Below the pieces are notes generated by a model. It was not told where the DNA came from and ran no database searches. It worked only from the letters and a program-made list of their open reading frames with translations. Below, in pieces: positions 7,445 through 16,802 of a stretch of 64,000 nucleotides of DNA. Source of the DNA: Bryobacteraceae bacterium CoA2 C42 (lineage in GTDB: Bacteria > Acidobacteriota > Terriglobia > Bryobacterales > Bryobacteraceae). Numbering within the stretch: position 1 is the first letter of the stretch; each line of letters starts with the position of its first letter. Location of the stretch: assembly GCA_019931245.1 (NCBI GenBank), contig JAINDL010000019.1:120211-184210 (forward strand). Direction: 5' to 3'. The position numbers and the translations under genes are program-made.

Positions 7445-10087
7445 TTAGGAGTAGAGGAAAGCGCCGTCATCGCCGATGGTGACGTCGATTGCCTCCTTAT
7501 GTTCGCCCGCCGCCATCATGGCCAGAATTTGGTTGGAGATATCGGGCAGTAGGGAGTTGGTGAGGATGTTGTCCACGTTGCGGGCGCCGCTTTCGACTTC
7601 CGTGCAGCGGGCGGCGACGGCATCGAGAACCTTGTCGTCATAGCGGAGGACCATGGCGTGGTTCTCTTTGAGGCGGCGCTGGATTTTGCCGAGCTTCAGG
7701 CGGATGATCTGCTTGAGGGCGGCATCACGGACCGGGTAGTAGGGGATGATCACCATGCGGCCGAGGAAGGCGGGCTTGAAGACCTTGTCGAGCTCCGGCT
7801 TGATGGTTTTGACGATGCCGGCGGGGCTGGGGGCGGTCTCCGGGTCGGCCGTCAGCTTCATGATCTGGTCGGTGGCGGCGTTGGTGGTGAGGATGATGAT
7901 GGTGTTCTTGAAGTCGATCTCGCGGCCTTCGCCATCTTCCATCTGCCCCTTGTCAAAGACCTGGAAGAAGAGTTCGAGCACATCGGGATGGGCTTTTTCC
8001 ACCTCGTCGAGGAGGACGACCGAGTAGGGCCGGCGCCGGACGGCTTCCGTCAGCACGCCGCCTTCGCCGTAGCCGACGTATCCGGGGGGCGAGCCTTTAA
8101 GCGTCGAGACGGTGTGGGCCTCCTGGAACTCGCTCATGTTGATGGTGATCATGTTGCGCTCGCCGCCGTAGAGGAGGTCGGCGAGGGTGAGGGCCGTTTC
8201 GGTCTTGCCGACGCCGGAGGGTCCGACGAGCATGAAGACGCCGATGGGCTTGTTGGGGTCCTCCATTTTCGCCTTCGAGACCTTGATGCGCTGGGCGATG
8301 GTGTCGAGGGCGTGGTCCTGGCCGATGACCCGCTGGGTGAGCTGGGCGGTGAGATTGAGCGTGTTTTCAATCTCGTCCTTGAGCATCTTGCCGACCGGGA
8401 TGCCGGTCCAGGAGGAGATGATCTGGCTAACGGCCTGGCCATCGAGGCAGACGCCCATGAGCGGCGTTTCGCCCTGGAGCTGTTTCAACTCGTCATCGAG
8501 CTGCGCCAACTCCTCGCGCATCGGTCCGAGTTCGACCGCAGCGTTCGATTCGTGGGCCTTTTCTTCGATGCGTCCGCGCAGTTCGCGCAGCTTCGCCACG
8601 AGGCCGGATTCTTTGTCAAAGCGCTTCTTGAGGGCTTCGACATCGGTCCTGGAGGTGGCGAGTTCGTCGTCAATCGCGGCGAGTCGCTTCGAATGATCGG
8701 TGCCGACGGCCTGTTCGCGGGTGAGGACGCGCTGCTGGACTTCGAGGTCGTCGATACGGCGGTTGAGGTCTTCAATGGCCGCCGGGGTGGAGTTCTGGCC
8801 GAGGGCGAGTTTGGCGCAGGCGGTATCGAGGACGCTGACGGCTTTATCGGGCAGTTGGCGGCCGGCCACGTAGCGGTGCGAAAGGCGGACGGCGGCTTCG
8901 AGCCCCTCATCGAGGATTCGGACCTGATGGTGTTTTTCGAGCATACTGACGATGCCGCGCATCATCACCATGCAGACAGCCTCGGTGGGTTCTTCGACCT
9001 TGACGACCTGGAAGCGGCGGGCGAGCGCGGGGTCCTTTTCAAAGTACTTTTTGTACTCGCTCCAGGTGGTGGCGGCCACGGTGCGCATCTCGCCGCGCGC
9101 GAGGGCGGGCTTGAGCAGGTTGGCGGCATCGCCCTGGCCGGCCTGGCCGCCGGCGCCGATCATGGTATGGGCTTCGTCGATAAACAGGATGATGGGCTTG
9201 GGGCTGGACTTGATCTCCTCGATGAGACCCTTCAGACGGTTTTCGAACTCGCCTTTGATGCCGGCGCCGGCCTGCAGCAGGGCGAGGTCGAGCGAGTGCA
9301 GTTCGACGTTCTTGAGCGGCGCGGGCACGTCGCCCTGCACAATGCGGAGGGCAAAGCCTTCGACGACGGCGGTCTTGCCGACGCCCGGTTCGCCGGTGAG
9401 AATCGGGTTGTTCTGGCGGCGGCGGAGCAGGATGTCGATCACCTGGCGGATTTCGCCATCGCGGCCAAGGACCGGGTCGATCTTTCCTTTCCGGGCCTTT
9501 TCGGTGAGGTTTTCGGTGTAGGCGTCGAGGTTGGGCTGCTTGCCGCTGCCCGCCTTGGCCGCGCCTGCCGCGCCGCCGCCCGCCGGACCGGCCGCCGCGA
9601 GCGGCGCCACGGACTCGTTCGAGGCATCGACAATCGCGGCGAACTCCTTTTTCAATCCCTCGGCATTGACCTTCTGCAGCTCCTTTGAGACCTCGCGCAG
9701 CATGCGGGCGAGTTCTTCGTGGGTCAGGAGAGCGAGCAGAGAGAGCCCGGTGCGGATCTGCCCGTCGCCGAACTCGATCGAGCCGATGGTCCAGGCCTCG
9801 GTGAACATCTTGAGCAGGGAGGGTGCGATGGCCGGGGTGCGGGCGTTGCCGGTTTTCAGGCGGTCGAGGCTGCGGTCGAGCTCCTGCGTCAGACGCGAGG
9901 CGTCGACCCCGAAGTGGCGCAGGATGTGCGCCGCGTCGCTATCGGTCGCATCGAGCAGTTTACGAAGAAAGTGCTCAATTTCAATATCATAATGGGTACG
10001 GGACAGCGCCAGGCCGGCGGCGCCTTCGAGCGCGGCGCGGGTGGTCTGGTTGAGTTTGCCGATCAGGCTTTTTAGATTTACGCTCAT
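7445..10087 (-). CDS. clpV: ClpV, AAA+ sheath-recycling ATPase (TssH)
   Basis: An 880-aa Clp/Hsp100 ATPase that disassembles the contracted type VI sheath. The N-domain (1-160) is followed by a Gly/Ala linker, AAA1 with Walker A G232-EPGVGK-T239 and Walker B DEAH at 304-307, a middle coiled-coil domain (about 430-545), then AAA2 with Walker A GPSGVGKT at 622-629 and a later LLDEVEKAH. SSWTGIPVG precedes AAA2 as in all ClpB/ClpV proteins. The ORF track extends the start upstream to 10234, but the first 49 residues are low-complexity Arg-rich sequence overlapping tssG; the ATG at 10087 (MSVNLKSLIGKLN) matches ClpV N-termini. It lies 8 nt after tssG. Confidence 0.95.
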   Translation of the reverse strand: MSVNLKSLIGKLNQTTRAALEGAAGLALSRTHYDIEIEHFLRKLLDATDSDAAHILRHFGVDASRLTQELDRSLDRLKTGNARTPAIAPSLLKMFTEAWTIGSIEFGDGQIRTGLSLLALLTHEELARMLREVSKELQKVNAEGLKKEFAAIVDASNESVAPLAAAGPAGGGAAGAAKAGSGKQPNLDAYTENLTEKARKGKIDPVLGRDGEIRQVIDILLRRRQNNPILTGEPGVGKTAVVEGFALRIVQGDVPAPLKNVELHSLDLALLQAGAGIKGEFENRLKGLIEEIKSSPKPIILFIDEAHTMIGAGGQAGQGDAANLLKPALARGEMRTVAATTWSEYKKYFEKDPALARRFQVVKVEEPTEAVCMVMMRGIVSMLEKHHQVRILDEGLEAAVRLSHRYVAGRQLPDKAVSVLDTACAKLALGQNSTPAAIEDLNRRIDDLEVQQRVLTREQAVGTDHSKRLAAIDDELATSRTDVEALKKRFDKESGLVAKLRELRGRIEEKAHESNAAVELGPMREELAQLDDELKQLQGETPLMGVCLDGQAVSQIISSWTGIPVGKMLKDEIENTLNLTAQLTQRVIGQDHALDTIAQRIKVSKAKMEDPNKPIGVFMLVGPSGVGKTETALTLADLLYGGERNMITINMSEFQEAHTVSTLKGSPPGYVGYGEGGVLTEAVRRRPYSVVLLDEVEKAHPDVLELFFQVFDKGQMEDGEGREIDFKNTIIILTTNAATDQIMKLTADPETAPSPAGIVKTIKPELDKVFKPAFLGRMVIIPYYPVRDAALKQIIRLKLGKIQRRLKENHAMVLRYDDKVLDAVAARCTEVESGARNVDNILTNSLLPDISNQILAMMAAGEHKEAIDVTIGDDGAFLYS

Positions 10088-10095
10088 GTGCTCAC

Positions 10096-11202
10096 CTAGA
10101 AACGAAGTATGGCATCGGCGGCGTCGGCTTGACGCGGAGCCGTCTTGACCCACGAAGTCCATCCGAGTTGGATGTTTTCGAGGGCGAACTCTTCTTCCTC
10201 GCACACGGCGGCGGGCCGGGGGCCGAGATGGCACTCGGGCACCTCCGCTTTGGCGAGAATTAGCTTGACTTCAAAATCAATTGTCGGGCCGCCGAACAGG
10301 CGGACCAACGCCTTCAGGGGTTCATGGCCGCTGCCGTGGGGCAGGAGGCCGCAGTAGCGTTCGAGTGACAGGGGCCCGAGGATAATCCGCACGGCGGACT
10401 GCTGATCGTACACCTCGTCGCCGACGACGGCGCCGAAGCCGAGTTGCTCGGAGATGGTAGCGTCCTCGGCATCAAGGCAGCACTGTGACTCTTCAATGAG
10501 GGGATACCAGCCGCCGATGAACTGTTCGACCTCGCACGGGACGTCGAAGTAGTCAGACACCAGATTGCGGAGCGCGGAAGCTGAGCGAGCGCGCTGGCTG
10601 AGGAGGCCGGTGTAGAAGATGAGCGAGTCGTCAGGGAGGGGCTGGCGGTTTGCAAGGCCCGGCGTGCCGAGTCCGATGAGGTCGAGCAGGTGGTGCGAAA
10701 AGCGGTCCCGGTCGCCGCGCTCGTAGGCGATGGGGAAGCGGTACTTTTCCCAGGCCTGGTAGAAGAGGGAGATGATCCGGTGGTTGAAGAGGTCGAAGAA
10801 GGACGCGGCGGTATTGTCCCGGGCGCGCATGCGTTCCCGCAGCAGTTCGGTGTAGTAGAGCGGCAGAACGCCCTGCGGCCCCGTGAGGCCCATGAAGTTC
10901 ACCTTGACACGCGCCGGCTGGCCCTCGACGAACTCAATACCCTCGATGGCGCTGGCCGGGAAGCCCATCTCCTGGTTGACTTCAAAGTGCGCCACCTCCG
11001 AAGCCGGCACGCTGAAACGGCCCACCGGCGCGCGATCCGGCGAGAGACGTTCGAGCAGGCGGACGGCCTGGAAGAAGTCGAACTCATAGCCCCGTTCGGC
11101 CAGCCGCTGCTGCAGCAGCGCCATGCCGGGCCGGTAGGCGGGCGGCGCCTCTGGCAGCGACGGGTCTAGAGAAGAATCTGGTGGCCGGTTCTCGGAGGCC
11201 AT
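10096..11202 (-). CDS. tssG: TssG, type VI baseplate protein
   Basis: A 368-aa TssG/VasB-type baseplate wedge protein. Typical parts are the N-terminal RGYEFDFFQAVRLLERL, the VNFMGLTGPQGVLPLYYTEL segment and the FFDLFNHRIISLFYQAWEKY segment. The ATG at 11202 overlaps the 3' end of tssF by 37 nt, with GGAGG 10 nt upstream inside tssF. Two TssG form the wedge with one TssF in studied systems. The overlap and the order tssE-tssF-tssG-clpV are those of common type VI loci. Confidence 0.93.
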   Translation of the reverse strand: MASENRPPDSSLDPSLPEAPPAYRPGMALLQQRLAERGYEFDFFQAVRLLERLSPDRAPVGRFSVPASEVAHFEVNQEMGFPASAIEGIEFVEGQPARVKVNFMGLTGPQGVLPLYYTELLRERMRARDNTAASFFDLFNHRIISLFYQAWEKYRFPIAYERGDRDRFSHHLLDLIGLGTPGLANRQPLPDDSLIFYTGLLSQRARSASALRNLVSDYFDVPCEVEQFIGGWYPLIEESQCCLDAEDATISEQLGFGAVVGDEVYDQQSAVRIILGPLSLERYCGLLPHGSGHEPLKALVRLFGGPTIDFEVKLILAKAEVPECHLGPRPAAVCEEEEFALENIQLGWTSWVKTAPRQADAADAILRF

Positions 11203-13007
11203 GCGCCCAATACCTCCTTTCGCTGCCGGGTCCGCACCGTGAGCTGGCTAAAGCTGTTCATGTTGACATAGAGGGCCAGAAAGCGGTCCATCACGCTGGC
11301 AAACAGATAGGCGCCGGCGCCGACGAACTGCTCTTCGTCGAGTTCGACGTCGATTTTCAGACCGCGGGCAAACGAGATACCGTTCTCGGAGACGAGCCGT
11401 GCGAAGTGCCGCTGGCTGGTGATCGAACTGATGCCGAGGATTTGCTTCTGCAGCGCCGGCGAATTTTCGAAATCGTACAGGCGGAGAATCTCCTGGAAGG
11501 CCTCCTTGCCTTCGTCGACGAGCGAGAGGTAGTTCAGCGCGAGGTGCGAGATCAGCCGCCAGAGCGCACCTTTACCGACGGGGGGGCGGACGGGCGAGGT
11601 CATCTTGCGCAGGACCGTCACTTTGCGGATGGGCGCCAGGCCCTGCGGCTCGAGATCGCCCAGTTCGTTGCCGATGGGCATGCGCGGCGGCAGGTCGCGG
11701 TTCGAACAGATGGTACGGACGGTGATGGCGTCGAAGTCGGGTCGCATGGGCCGGCCGGAGAGATCGACGAGCGAAAGCGACATCTCGGTGCCGTCGTCGT
11801 TGCGGCGGTTGCTTTGGCGACGGGTGGCCTGCCAGAAGGTCTGCCCTTTGTCGCGGGCGATGCCGTGGCGATAGGAATAGAAAGGCTCGAAGTAGGTGAT
11901 CTCGCTGGTGGACGGGTTCGAACTCAGCACCTCTTCAATCGAGAAGACCTCCATGGCAAGGGGGCGGCGCACGTCGGGCACGATGTTGTACTCAGTCTTG
12001 TTGTGCGTGAGTAGAATGGGTTCGGCGGTCTGTTTGAAGAGGTTGATGATCGGGGTGCAGTTGAGCTTGAGCGTGGCGGGGCCGACGCCGACTTCGAGCT
12101 GCTGCATGCGGTCCGGCCGTTCGAACCGGTTGATGAGGATGACGATCTCAAAGCCGGTTTTGAAGCCGGCGCCGGCGACCTCTTCAAGGCCCGAAAGTTC
12201 GACGAAGAAGAACTTTTCGGGGAAGTGGAAGAACTCCTGAATCAGCCGGTAGCCTTCAAAGCTGCGGCGCGGATAGGGGATCAGGGCTTCGTTTTCGGCA
12301 AAGCCGGCCGGCTGCAGGCAGCTGGCCGGCAGCACGACGGGCGGTTTGCGCGAATTGGGCGTGAGATCGCGCAGCAGGATCTGCGCCGTGTTGTTGCACA
12401 GCAGCTCGTACAGGGAATGGATCATCGACGCTTCGCCGTTGAGGAAGAAGCGCAGGGAGCGCAGATTGAGCTTATCAGCCTGGACGCCGGGCGCAAAACG
12501 GACTTCGGTGCGCAGGGCGGCGGTGGCGCCGGAGGACTTGGGGGCAGGCGAGAGGCGGTCCGGCGATTTCCAGGCCGTCCCGCCGACCATGAGCGGCCAC
12601 AACGTGACGTCGAAGCAGGTGCGGAAGCGGAGGGGCAGGCCGTCGATGGGGCGGGAACTGAGGACGGCGCCGCGGGGGACGGGGAAGCCCGTGATCAGGG
12701 CGGCATTCTCGGGATCCGACGACAGTTCGGCGATGGACATCGAAGGGATCGGGCGGACGAAGTGCGGGTAGACGACCCCGAGCAGGGCTTCGGTGATCTC
12801 GGGAAACTCGTCGTCGATCTTGAGATGGACGCGGCCGGCGAGAAAGGCGAACGCCTCGATCATGCGTTCGACGTGCGGGTCTTCGCACTGTGTCGGCTCG
12901 AGCGTCAGCCGGCTGGCGATCTTCGGGTACTTTTCGGCGAACTCGGCGCCCATCTGGCGCAGGAAGGTCAGCTCGCGCTCATAATAATGGAGAAGCTCGT
13001 CCCGCAC
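11166..13007 (-). CDS. tssF: TssF, type VI baseplate protein
   Basis: A 613-aa TssF/VasA baseplate protein. It opens with the family hallmark LLHYYERELTFLRQMGAEFA, then ASRLTLEPTQCEDPHVERMIEAFAFLAGRVHLKIDDEFPE, and ends with the conserved GISFARGLKIDVELDE and GAGAYLFASVMDRFLALY segments. Length and motifs are normal for the family. It lies 12 nt after tssE and overlaps tssG by 37 nt, which implies translational coupling. Confidence 0.95.
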   Translation of the reverse strand: MRDELLHYYERELTFLRQMGAEFAEKYPKIASRLTLEPTQCEDPHVERMIEAFAFLAGRVHLKIDDEFPEITEALLGVVYPHFVRPIPSMSIAELSSDPENAALITGFPVPRGAVLSSRPIDGLPLRFRTCFDVTLWPLMVGGTAWKSPDRLSPAPKSSGATAALRTEVRFAPGVQADKLNLRSLRFFLNGEASMIHSLYELLCNNTAQILLRDLTPNSRKPPVVLPASCLQPAGFAENEALIPYPRRSFEGYRLIQEFFHFPEKFFFVELSGLEEVAGAGFKTGFEIVILINRFERPDRMQQLEVGVGPATLKLNCTPIINLFKQTAEPILLTHNKTEYNIVPDVRRPLAMEVFSIEEVLSSNPSTSEITYFEPFYSYRHGIARDKGQTFWQATRRQSNRRNDDGTEMSLSLVDLSGRPMRPDFDAITVRTICSNRDLPPRMPIGNELGDLEPQGLAPIRKVTVLRKMTSPVRPPVGKGALWRLISHLALNYLSLVDEGKEAFQEILRLYDFENSPALQKQILGISSITSQRHFARLVSENGISFARGLKIDVELDEEQFVGAGAYLFASVMDRFLALYVNMNSFSQLTVRTRQRKEVLGAWPPRTGHQILL

Positions 13008-13019
13008 CGCGCTCTTCCT

Positions 13020-13511
13020 CTACCCGTTGCCCTTGACGACGTAGGCTTGACTGGTCAGGTCGAGCATCGTGTCGAAGGTGACGCGTTCGGGTGCCGGGTC
13101 CATGTCGAGCAGCCCGTCGATGCGGAAGCGCAGTTGCTTCGAGCCGGGTTCCACCGGTTCCATGAAGACTTTGGGGTTGCGCAGCCGCGGTTCAAACATG
13201 GCGACCGTCGATTCGAGCATCCAGGTGAGCCGGTTCTGGTCGCGGGAGGAGTGGAGGCCGAAGTTGGTCAGGTCCGGCAGGCCGTAGTTGAACAGCGAGC
13301 GGGTGAGCTCGCTTTTGGCGTCGACGGACTCCTCTTTGATGCGGCGCGAGTTGAGCAGCCATTCGAGATCGCGCTTGACGGCGGCCTTGAGCAGACGGAT
13401 CGACTGGGCACGGGACAACCGCGCCTCGGCGGTGGGACTCTTCGGCTCGCGGTCGATCAGACGGTCAAGCACCGAGAGCGTTACGTTCTGATCGAAGTCA
13501 CCTTTGGCCAT
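13020..13511 (-). CDS. tssE: TssE, gp25-like baseplate protein
   Basis: A 163-aa member of the GPW/gp25 family, the baseplate component that primes sheath polymerisation. The conserved core is LNSRRI (with the Arg pair), FNYGLPDLTNFG, and the following IRLKAVEP-like region rendered here as MFEPRLRNPKVFMEPV, then FRIDGLLDM. It lies 6 nt after tssA and 12 nt before tssF. No strong ribosome site is visible, so it may depend on coupling with tssA. Confidence 0.92.
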   Translation of the reverse strand: MAKGDFDQNVTLSVLDRLIDREPKSPTAEARLSRAQSIRLLKAAVKRDLEWLLNSRRIKEESVDAKSELTRSLFNYGLPDLTNFGLHSSRDQNRLTWMLESTVAMFEPRLRNPKVFMEPVEPGSKQLRFRIDGLLDMDPAPERVTFDTMLDLTSQAYVVKGNG

Positions 13512-13517
13512 CGCGGT

Positions 13518-15356
13518 TTACCGGCTGACGCTCAACGCTTGCCCGGGATCGAGGCGGCAGATCCTGGCGAACAGGGCTTTCGCCGCCGGGCTTTCGCTGT
13601 CCTGCCGCCGGAGACAGCGGTAGAGCAGCAGGAGCGGATGGGCCACGGCCTCCACCGGCTCCCAGTCTTCGAGGCGCCGGGAGTCGATCTCGGCGGCGAG
13701 TTCATCCAGGATGGAGTGAGCGATGGCCTCGTTACCGGTCTCCATGCATAAGGAAGCCAACTGCGTCCGGCGGAGGAATCGCCCGCGGCCGCTGCGTTCG
13801 ACGGCGGCTTCGCGCGCCATCAGATCCATGGCTTCGCGGATCCGGCCGCCGCGCGCGGCGTCGCGGGCCAACTCCCAGGCGTCGGGCGGGGCCGGTTCGC
13901 CGGATTCCCCCTCCACCGGGGCGGCTTCGACGGGAGGCGGCGCGTAGGAGGGCTCAGGCGCCGGCGCGGCGCTCACCCCGGCGAGGACTTCGGCCTTCAG
14001 CCAGTTGGTGGTTTCGGCGTTGGCGGTGGGGGTATCGTCCATCAGGGTCATGTCGAGCAGGCCCGGATAGTCGGTCAGCAGGGCGCGCAGAGCGGCCTTG
14101 ATGCCGTTCTGGAGCCCGGCGTAGTAGTAGCCGAGTTCGGCGCAGGCCTGGGCGGCGTAGCGGTGCACGTCGAGCCAGCCCCGGCCGCAGGGCAGCGCAA
14201 TGGCCGCTTCGGCGGTGTCGAGCACCCCCTGCCAGTTGTAGTCTATCGCATGCTGCTTGAGCTGCTGGCGAATCTCGGTGGGTGGAGGTTCGAGCAGCCT
14301 GGCGTCGATCGTCTCGCCGCAGGCGCGTAATTCGCCGTGGCGGAGCCCTACGAGCATCAGGTAAGGGGCCGGGGAATAGGCGTCTTCGCTGCGCAGAAAC
14401 TTCGCGGCGGAGACGACGCGCGCGATCGCATCCTCGCGATCCACCGGTTCGGCGGCGAGCGGCCCCGATCGCTTTACAACGCGGGCCGCCGGGGCGGCGG
14501 CCACTGCGGTCGATTCGTAGTAAGTGGTCTCCGCTTCCTCGACAACGGTCTGTTCCTCATAAACCTCGTCGCGGGGCTCATCGGGCTCCTTCTCGCGCTT
14601 CCGATTGAGAAGAATGTTGACCGTTTGGCGCACTTTTTCGAGCGCGCCCCGCAGGCTGGTCCAGCCCGGCGCCATGTCGCCGAACTTTTCCTCGCAGACG
14701 ATCTGCAGAGCCTCAAGCGACTCGAGACACCCGTCGATGCTTTCAAGCTGCGTGACGTACCAGGCTTTGGGTGTGGCGTTGAACTCTTTGTCGAAATCGT
14801 CGCCGCTGATCTTGCCCTCGCGAGTCTTTTCAAGAAACGCTTCGAGCTTGGTGCTGTCGTTTTCGGCATCCGCCTTGTAGCCAACCTTGCGGGACTCCTG
14901 GTAGCGGATATCGCTGTAACCGGCCGAGGTGCGGACAATCGGCACCATGTGGATCTGGAGATTGAAGTTCCCCAGCCACTGTAGCGGCGTGGCCCGAAAC
15001 TCCGCGTCGCCGTCTTCGAGTTCCGGGTACAGCGTGTCCCAGAAGTTTTCGACGAGACCCTTGATCATGTCCAGCGACTTCCGGAACTCGCCGAAGCCCT
15101 CTTTCCGCAGGTGGGCTTCGGTGAGCCACGCGGCCAGCTGCAGGTCCTTGGTCTTCGTGGCCAGAGACTCTCCGGCCAGCTTCATGACCGTGTTCCAGTC
15201 AGCCAGTTTTCGTTCCCGCTGCCACTCCCCCACCGGCCCTTCGTCGTCCTCCCGCCGGGCCTCTTTGATTTTGTCGTAGACCGGAGTGTAGTAGAGGTAC
15301 TCTCCGCTGGGATTGTCTCCCGGGATGGGGTTGAGCAGGTCTTCGCGGAGAGGCAT
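13518..15356 (-). CDS. tssA: TssA, sheath-assembly cap/chaperone
   Basis: A 612-aa TssA. The N-terminal ImpA domain (about 1-130) is clear: LLNPIPGDNPSGEYLYY, YDKIKEARREDD and WLTEAHLRKEGF, followed by LWDTLYPE-like sequence (FWDTLYPELEDGDAEFR). A middle linker is Glu- and Ala/Pro-rich. The C-terminal third (ARDAARGGRIREAMDLMARE ... LLLLYRCLRRQ) resembles the VasJ/EvpK-type C-terminal domain. It starts 3 nt after the tagJ stop. TssA primes tube and sheath growth; which of the TssA subtypes this is cannot be settled by eye. Confidence 0.9.
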   Translation of the reverse strand: MPLREDLLNPIPGDNPSGEYLYYTPVYDKIKEARREDDEGPVGEWQRERKLADWNTVMKLAGESLATKTKDLQLAAWLTEAHLRKEGFGEFRKSLDMIKGLVENFWDTLYPELEDGDAEFRATPLQWLGNFNLQIHMVPIVRTSAGYSDIRYQESRKVGYKADAENDSTKLEAFLEKTREGKISGDDFDKEFNATPKAWYVTQLESIDGCLESLEALQIVCEEKFGDMAPGWTSLRGALEKVRQTVNILLNRKREKEPDEPRDEVYEEQTVVEEAETTYYESTAVAAAPAARVVKRSGPLAAEPVDREDAIARVVSAAKFLRSEDAYSPAPYLMLVGLRHGELRACGETIDARLLEPPPTEIRQQLKQHAIDYNWQGVLDTAEAAIALPCGRGWLDVHRYAAQACAELGYYYAGLQNGIKAALRALLTDYPGLLDMTLMDDTPTANAETTNWLKAEVLAGVSAAPAPEPSYAPPPVEAAPVEGESGEPAPPDAWELARDAARGGRIREAMDLMAREAAVERSGRGRFLRRTQLASLCMETGNEAIAHSILDELAAEIDSRRLEDWEPVEAVAHPLLLLYRCLRRQDSESPAAKALFARICRLDPGQALSVSR

Positions 15357-15359
15357 CGC

Positions 15360-16103
15360 TTACTCTTCGGTCGCTTCGGTGGCCGGCGCGGCTTCGGCCC
15401 GGTCAAAGACCAGTTTGCGCAGTTCGAGGATCGGCAACTCCTCCCCGTCCACCAGGAGCATCTTCTGTCCGATGGGACAGACCTCGCCCTTTTCGTTTTC
15501 GTACCACTCGCTGACGCGTCCCAGTTTGACGTTGTCGTCGGCGTCCGTGCTGGCGTCCCAGGTGAGGGCGGGCAGCAGAACTTCGCCGAGCTCCATCGCC
15601 TTGAACTCGGGACCGGTGCGGACGAGCGCGGGAATCCAGATCAGGTCGCGGACCCGCTTGGGCGGCATCGCCTCGATCTCTTCAATATGTTTGAAGGGGA
15701 TCCAGATGTAGGCGCCGGCGGCGTAACATTCGAGACGCGGCCCAATCCGCGGGTCGGCGTCGACCAGGGTTGCAAACCGCCGGCCGTTCAAGGTCCCGGT
15801 GAGGGGGGTCTCGGCGGCATCGGCGACGTGGGTGGGATAGTCGCCCTTGGCAAATGTCTCTTTTCGTGTTTTTTCGGCGTGCAGGGCGGACAGATACAGC
15901 ACCGTCCCCAGTTTGGCATCGCCGCTCGAATCGGCCAGTACTTGTAGCTGCTTCTGCGCGCGATCATACTCGCCCGCGAAAGTCAGCAGTTCGAACAGAA
16001 AGGTCCGGCGCCGAACATCGGCCGGGTTGTCCCGGACCTCGCCGTTCAGCGCCTGAATCGCTTCCTTCAGCTTTCCTGCCTGATAAAGATCCTTGGCTGT
16101 CAT
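15360..16103 (-). CDS. tagJ: TagJ/ImpE, type VI accessory protein
   Basis: A 247-aa ImpE-family protein with N-terminal TPR-like helices (LYQAGKLKEAIQALNGEVRD, PADVRRRTFLFELLTFAGEY) and a C-terminal beta-rich part (YIWIPFKHIEEIEAMPPKRV). TagJ is known to bind the sheath subunit TssB and to assist ClpV-driven recycling, and occurs only in systems that also have ClpV, which agrees with this locus. It lies 37 nt after hcp and 3 nt before tssA. Confidence 0.9.
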   Translation of the reverse strand: MTAKDLYQAGKLKEAIQALNGEVRDNPADVRRRTFLFELLTFAGEYDRAQKQLQVLADSSGDAKLGTVLYLSALHAEKTRKETFAKGDYPTHVADAAETPLTGTLNGRRFATLVDADPRIGPRLECYAAGAYIWIPFKHIEEIEAMPPKRVRDLIWIPALVRTGPEFKAMELGEVLLPALTWDASTDADDNVKLGRVSEWYENEKGEVCPIGQKMLLVDGEELPILELRKLVFDRAEAAPATEATEE

Positions 16104-16140
16104 GGGTCAGAAGGCTATGCCGCCGAAGGCAGGAAGGCGA

Positions 16141-16638
16141 CTAGCCGCCCTTGTTCTGGACGAGGGTCCACTTCGAGGCGACCTTACCGGAGGGTTTGCC
16201 CGTCTTGTGGTCGGTCTGGGTGTACTCCCATTCGATGTCACCATAGTTGAAGGAGACCTCTTCGAGCGGTAGCGTGTCGCCGCTCCTGACCGAACCGCCG
16301 GGGCGAACACTGGTGATGATGCAGTCGCCCATGGTGATCTTGTAGTAGAGCTGTTTGTCGCCCGTGGCGCGGCACAGTTCGAGTTCGATCTTCTTGATGT
16401 GCGTGCCGTTGCAGCAGAACAGGTTCAGCTTCGGCGTGGTTTTGTCGAGGTTCTTCACGATCGACAGATCCATGTGGTCGCAGCGGCCAGCAGTCGCCGC
16501 GCCCGTCGTTGAGCGCTGTCCGCCGGCGGTCTGCACGATCCCCATCGAAAAGCTGTGGAGCTCAATCCACTCTTTGTGCTTGTCGTCCTGCGACTCGCCC
16601 GGAATCCCGTCCAGTTTCAAAAAGGCATCAAATGGCAT
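16141..16638 (-). CDS. hcp: Hcp, tail-tube protein (TssD)
   Basis: A 165-aa Hcp that stacks as hexamer rings to form the inner tube and carries small effectors. It begins MPFDAFLKLDGIPGESQDD, as is typical, and has EWIELHSFSMGI and the usual beta-barrel strands through LPLEEVSFNYGDIEWEYT. It has four cysteines. A strong ribosome site (CAGGAG, 8 nt spacing) precedes the ATG. A 164-bp gap and a terminator upstream suggest its own promoter, as expected for the most abundant protein of the system. Confidence 0.95.
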   Translation of the reverse strand: MPFDAFLKLDGIPGESQDDKHKEWIELHSFSMGIVQTAGGQRSTTGAATAGRCDHMDLSIVKNLDKTTPKLNLFCCNGTHIKKIELELCRATGDKQLYYKITMGDCIITSVRPGGSVRSGDTLPLEEVSFNYGDIEWEYTQTDHKTGKPSGKVASKWTLVQNKGG

Positions 16639-16754
16639 GGTCTTATCTCCTGAGTAACTTGCGGTAGAAACTTTTGTTAGTAGTGAGCGAATAGTCTCGG
16701 TTATCGCACCGGAAGGTTTTCGCCAAGTCAGCTTTTCTTGTAAGCCGGTTCACT
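16639..16754 (-). promoter_or_regulatory. hcp leader and likely promoter
   Basis: This gap after the tssC terminator is AT-richer than its surroundings. In the minus-strand direction it contains TTGGCG ... GATAAC about 15 bp apart, which could be a weak -35/-10 pair, and CAGGAG just before hcp. The strong Shine-Dalgarno is certain; the promoter boxes are tentative. Confidence 0.35.
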
Positions 16755-16796
16755 AAATAACGCGGGGGCCGGAGGGAAAACCCATCAGCCCCCGCG
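16755..16796 (-). terminator. Hairpin terminator between tssC and hcp
   Basis: In the minus-strand direction a 9-bp perfect GC stem (CGCGGGGGC paired with GCCCCCGCG, 18-nt loop) is followed directly by TTATTT. It lies about 6 nt after the tssC stop. It may end or attenuate the tssBC message before hcp. Confidence 0.65.
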
Positions 16797-16802
16797 CGGA
16801 AA

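Noticed and set aside
10088-10234. 49-residue N-terminal extension of ClpV
   Set aside because: It overlaps tssG, is Arg-rich and low complexity, and the known ClpV N-terminus starts at the ATG at 10087.
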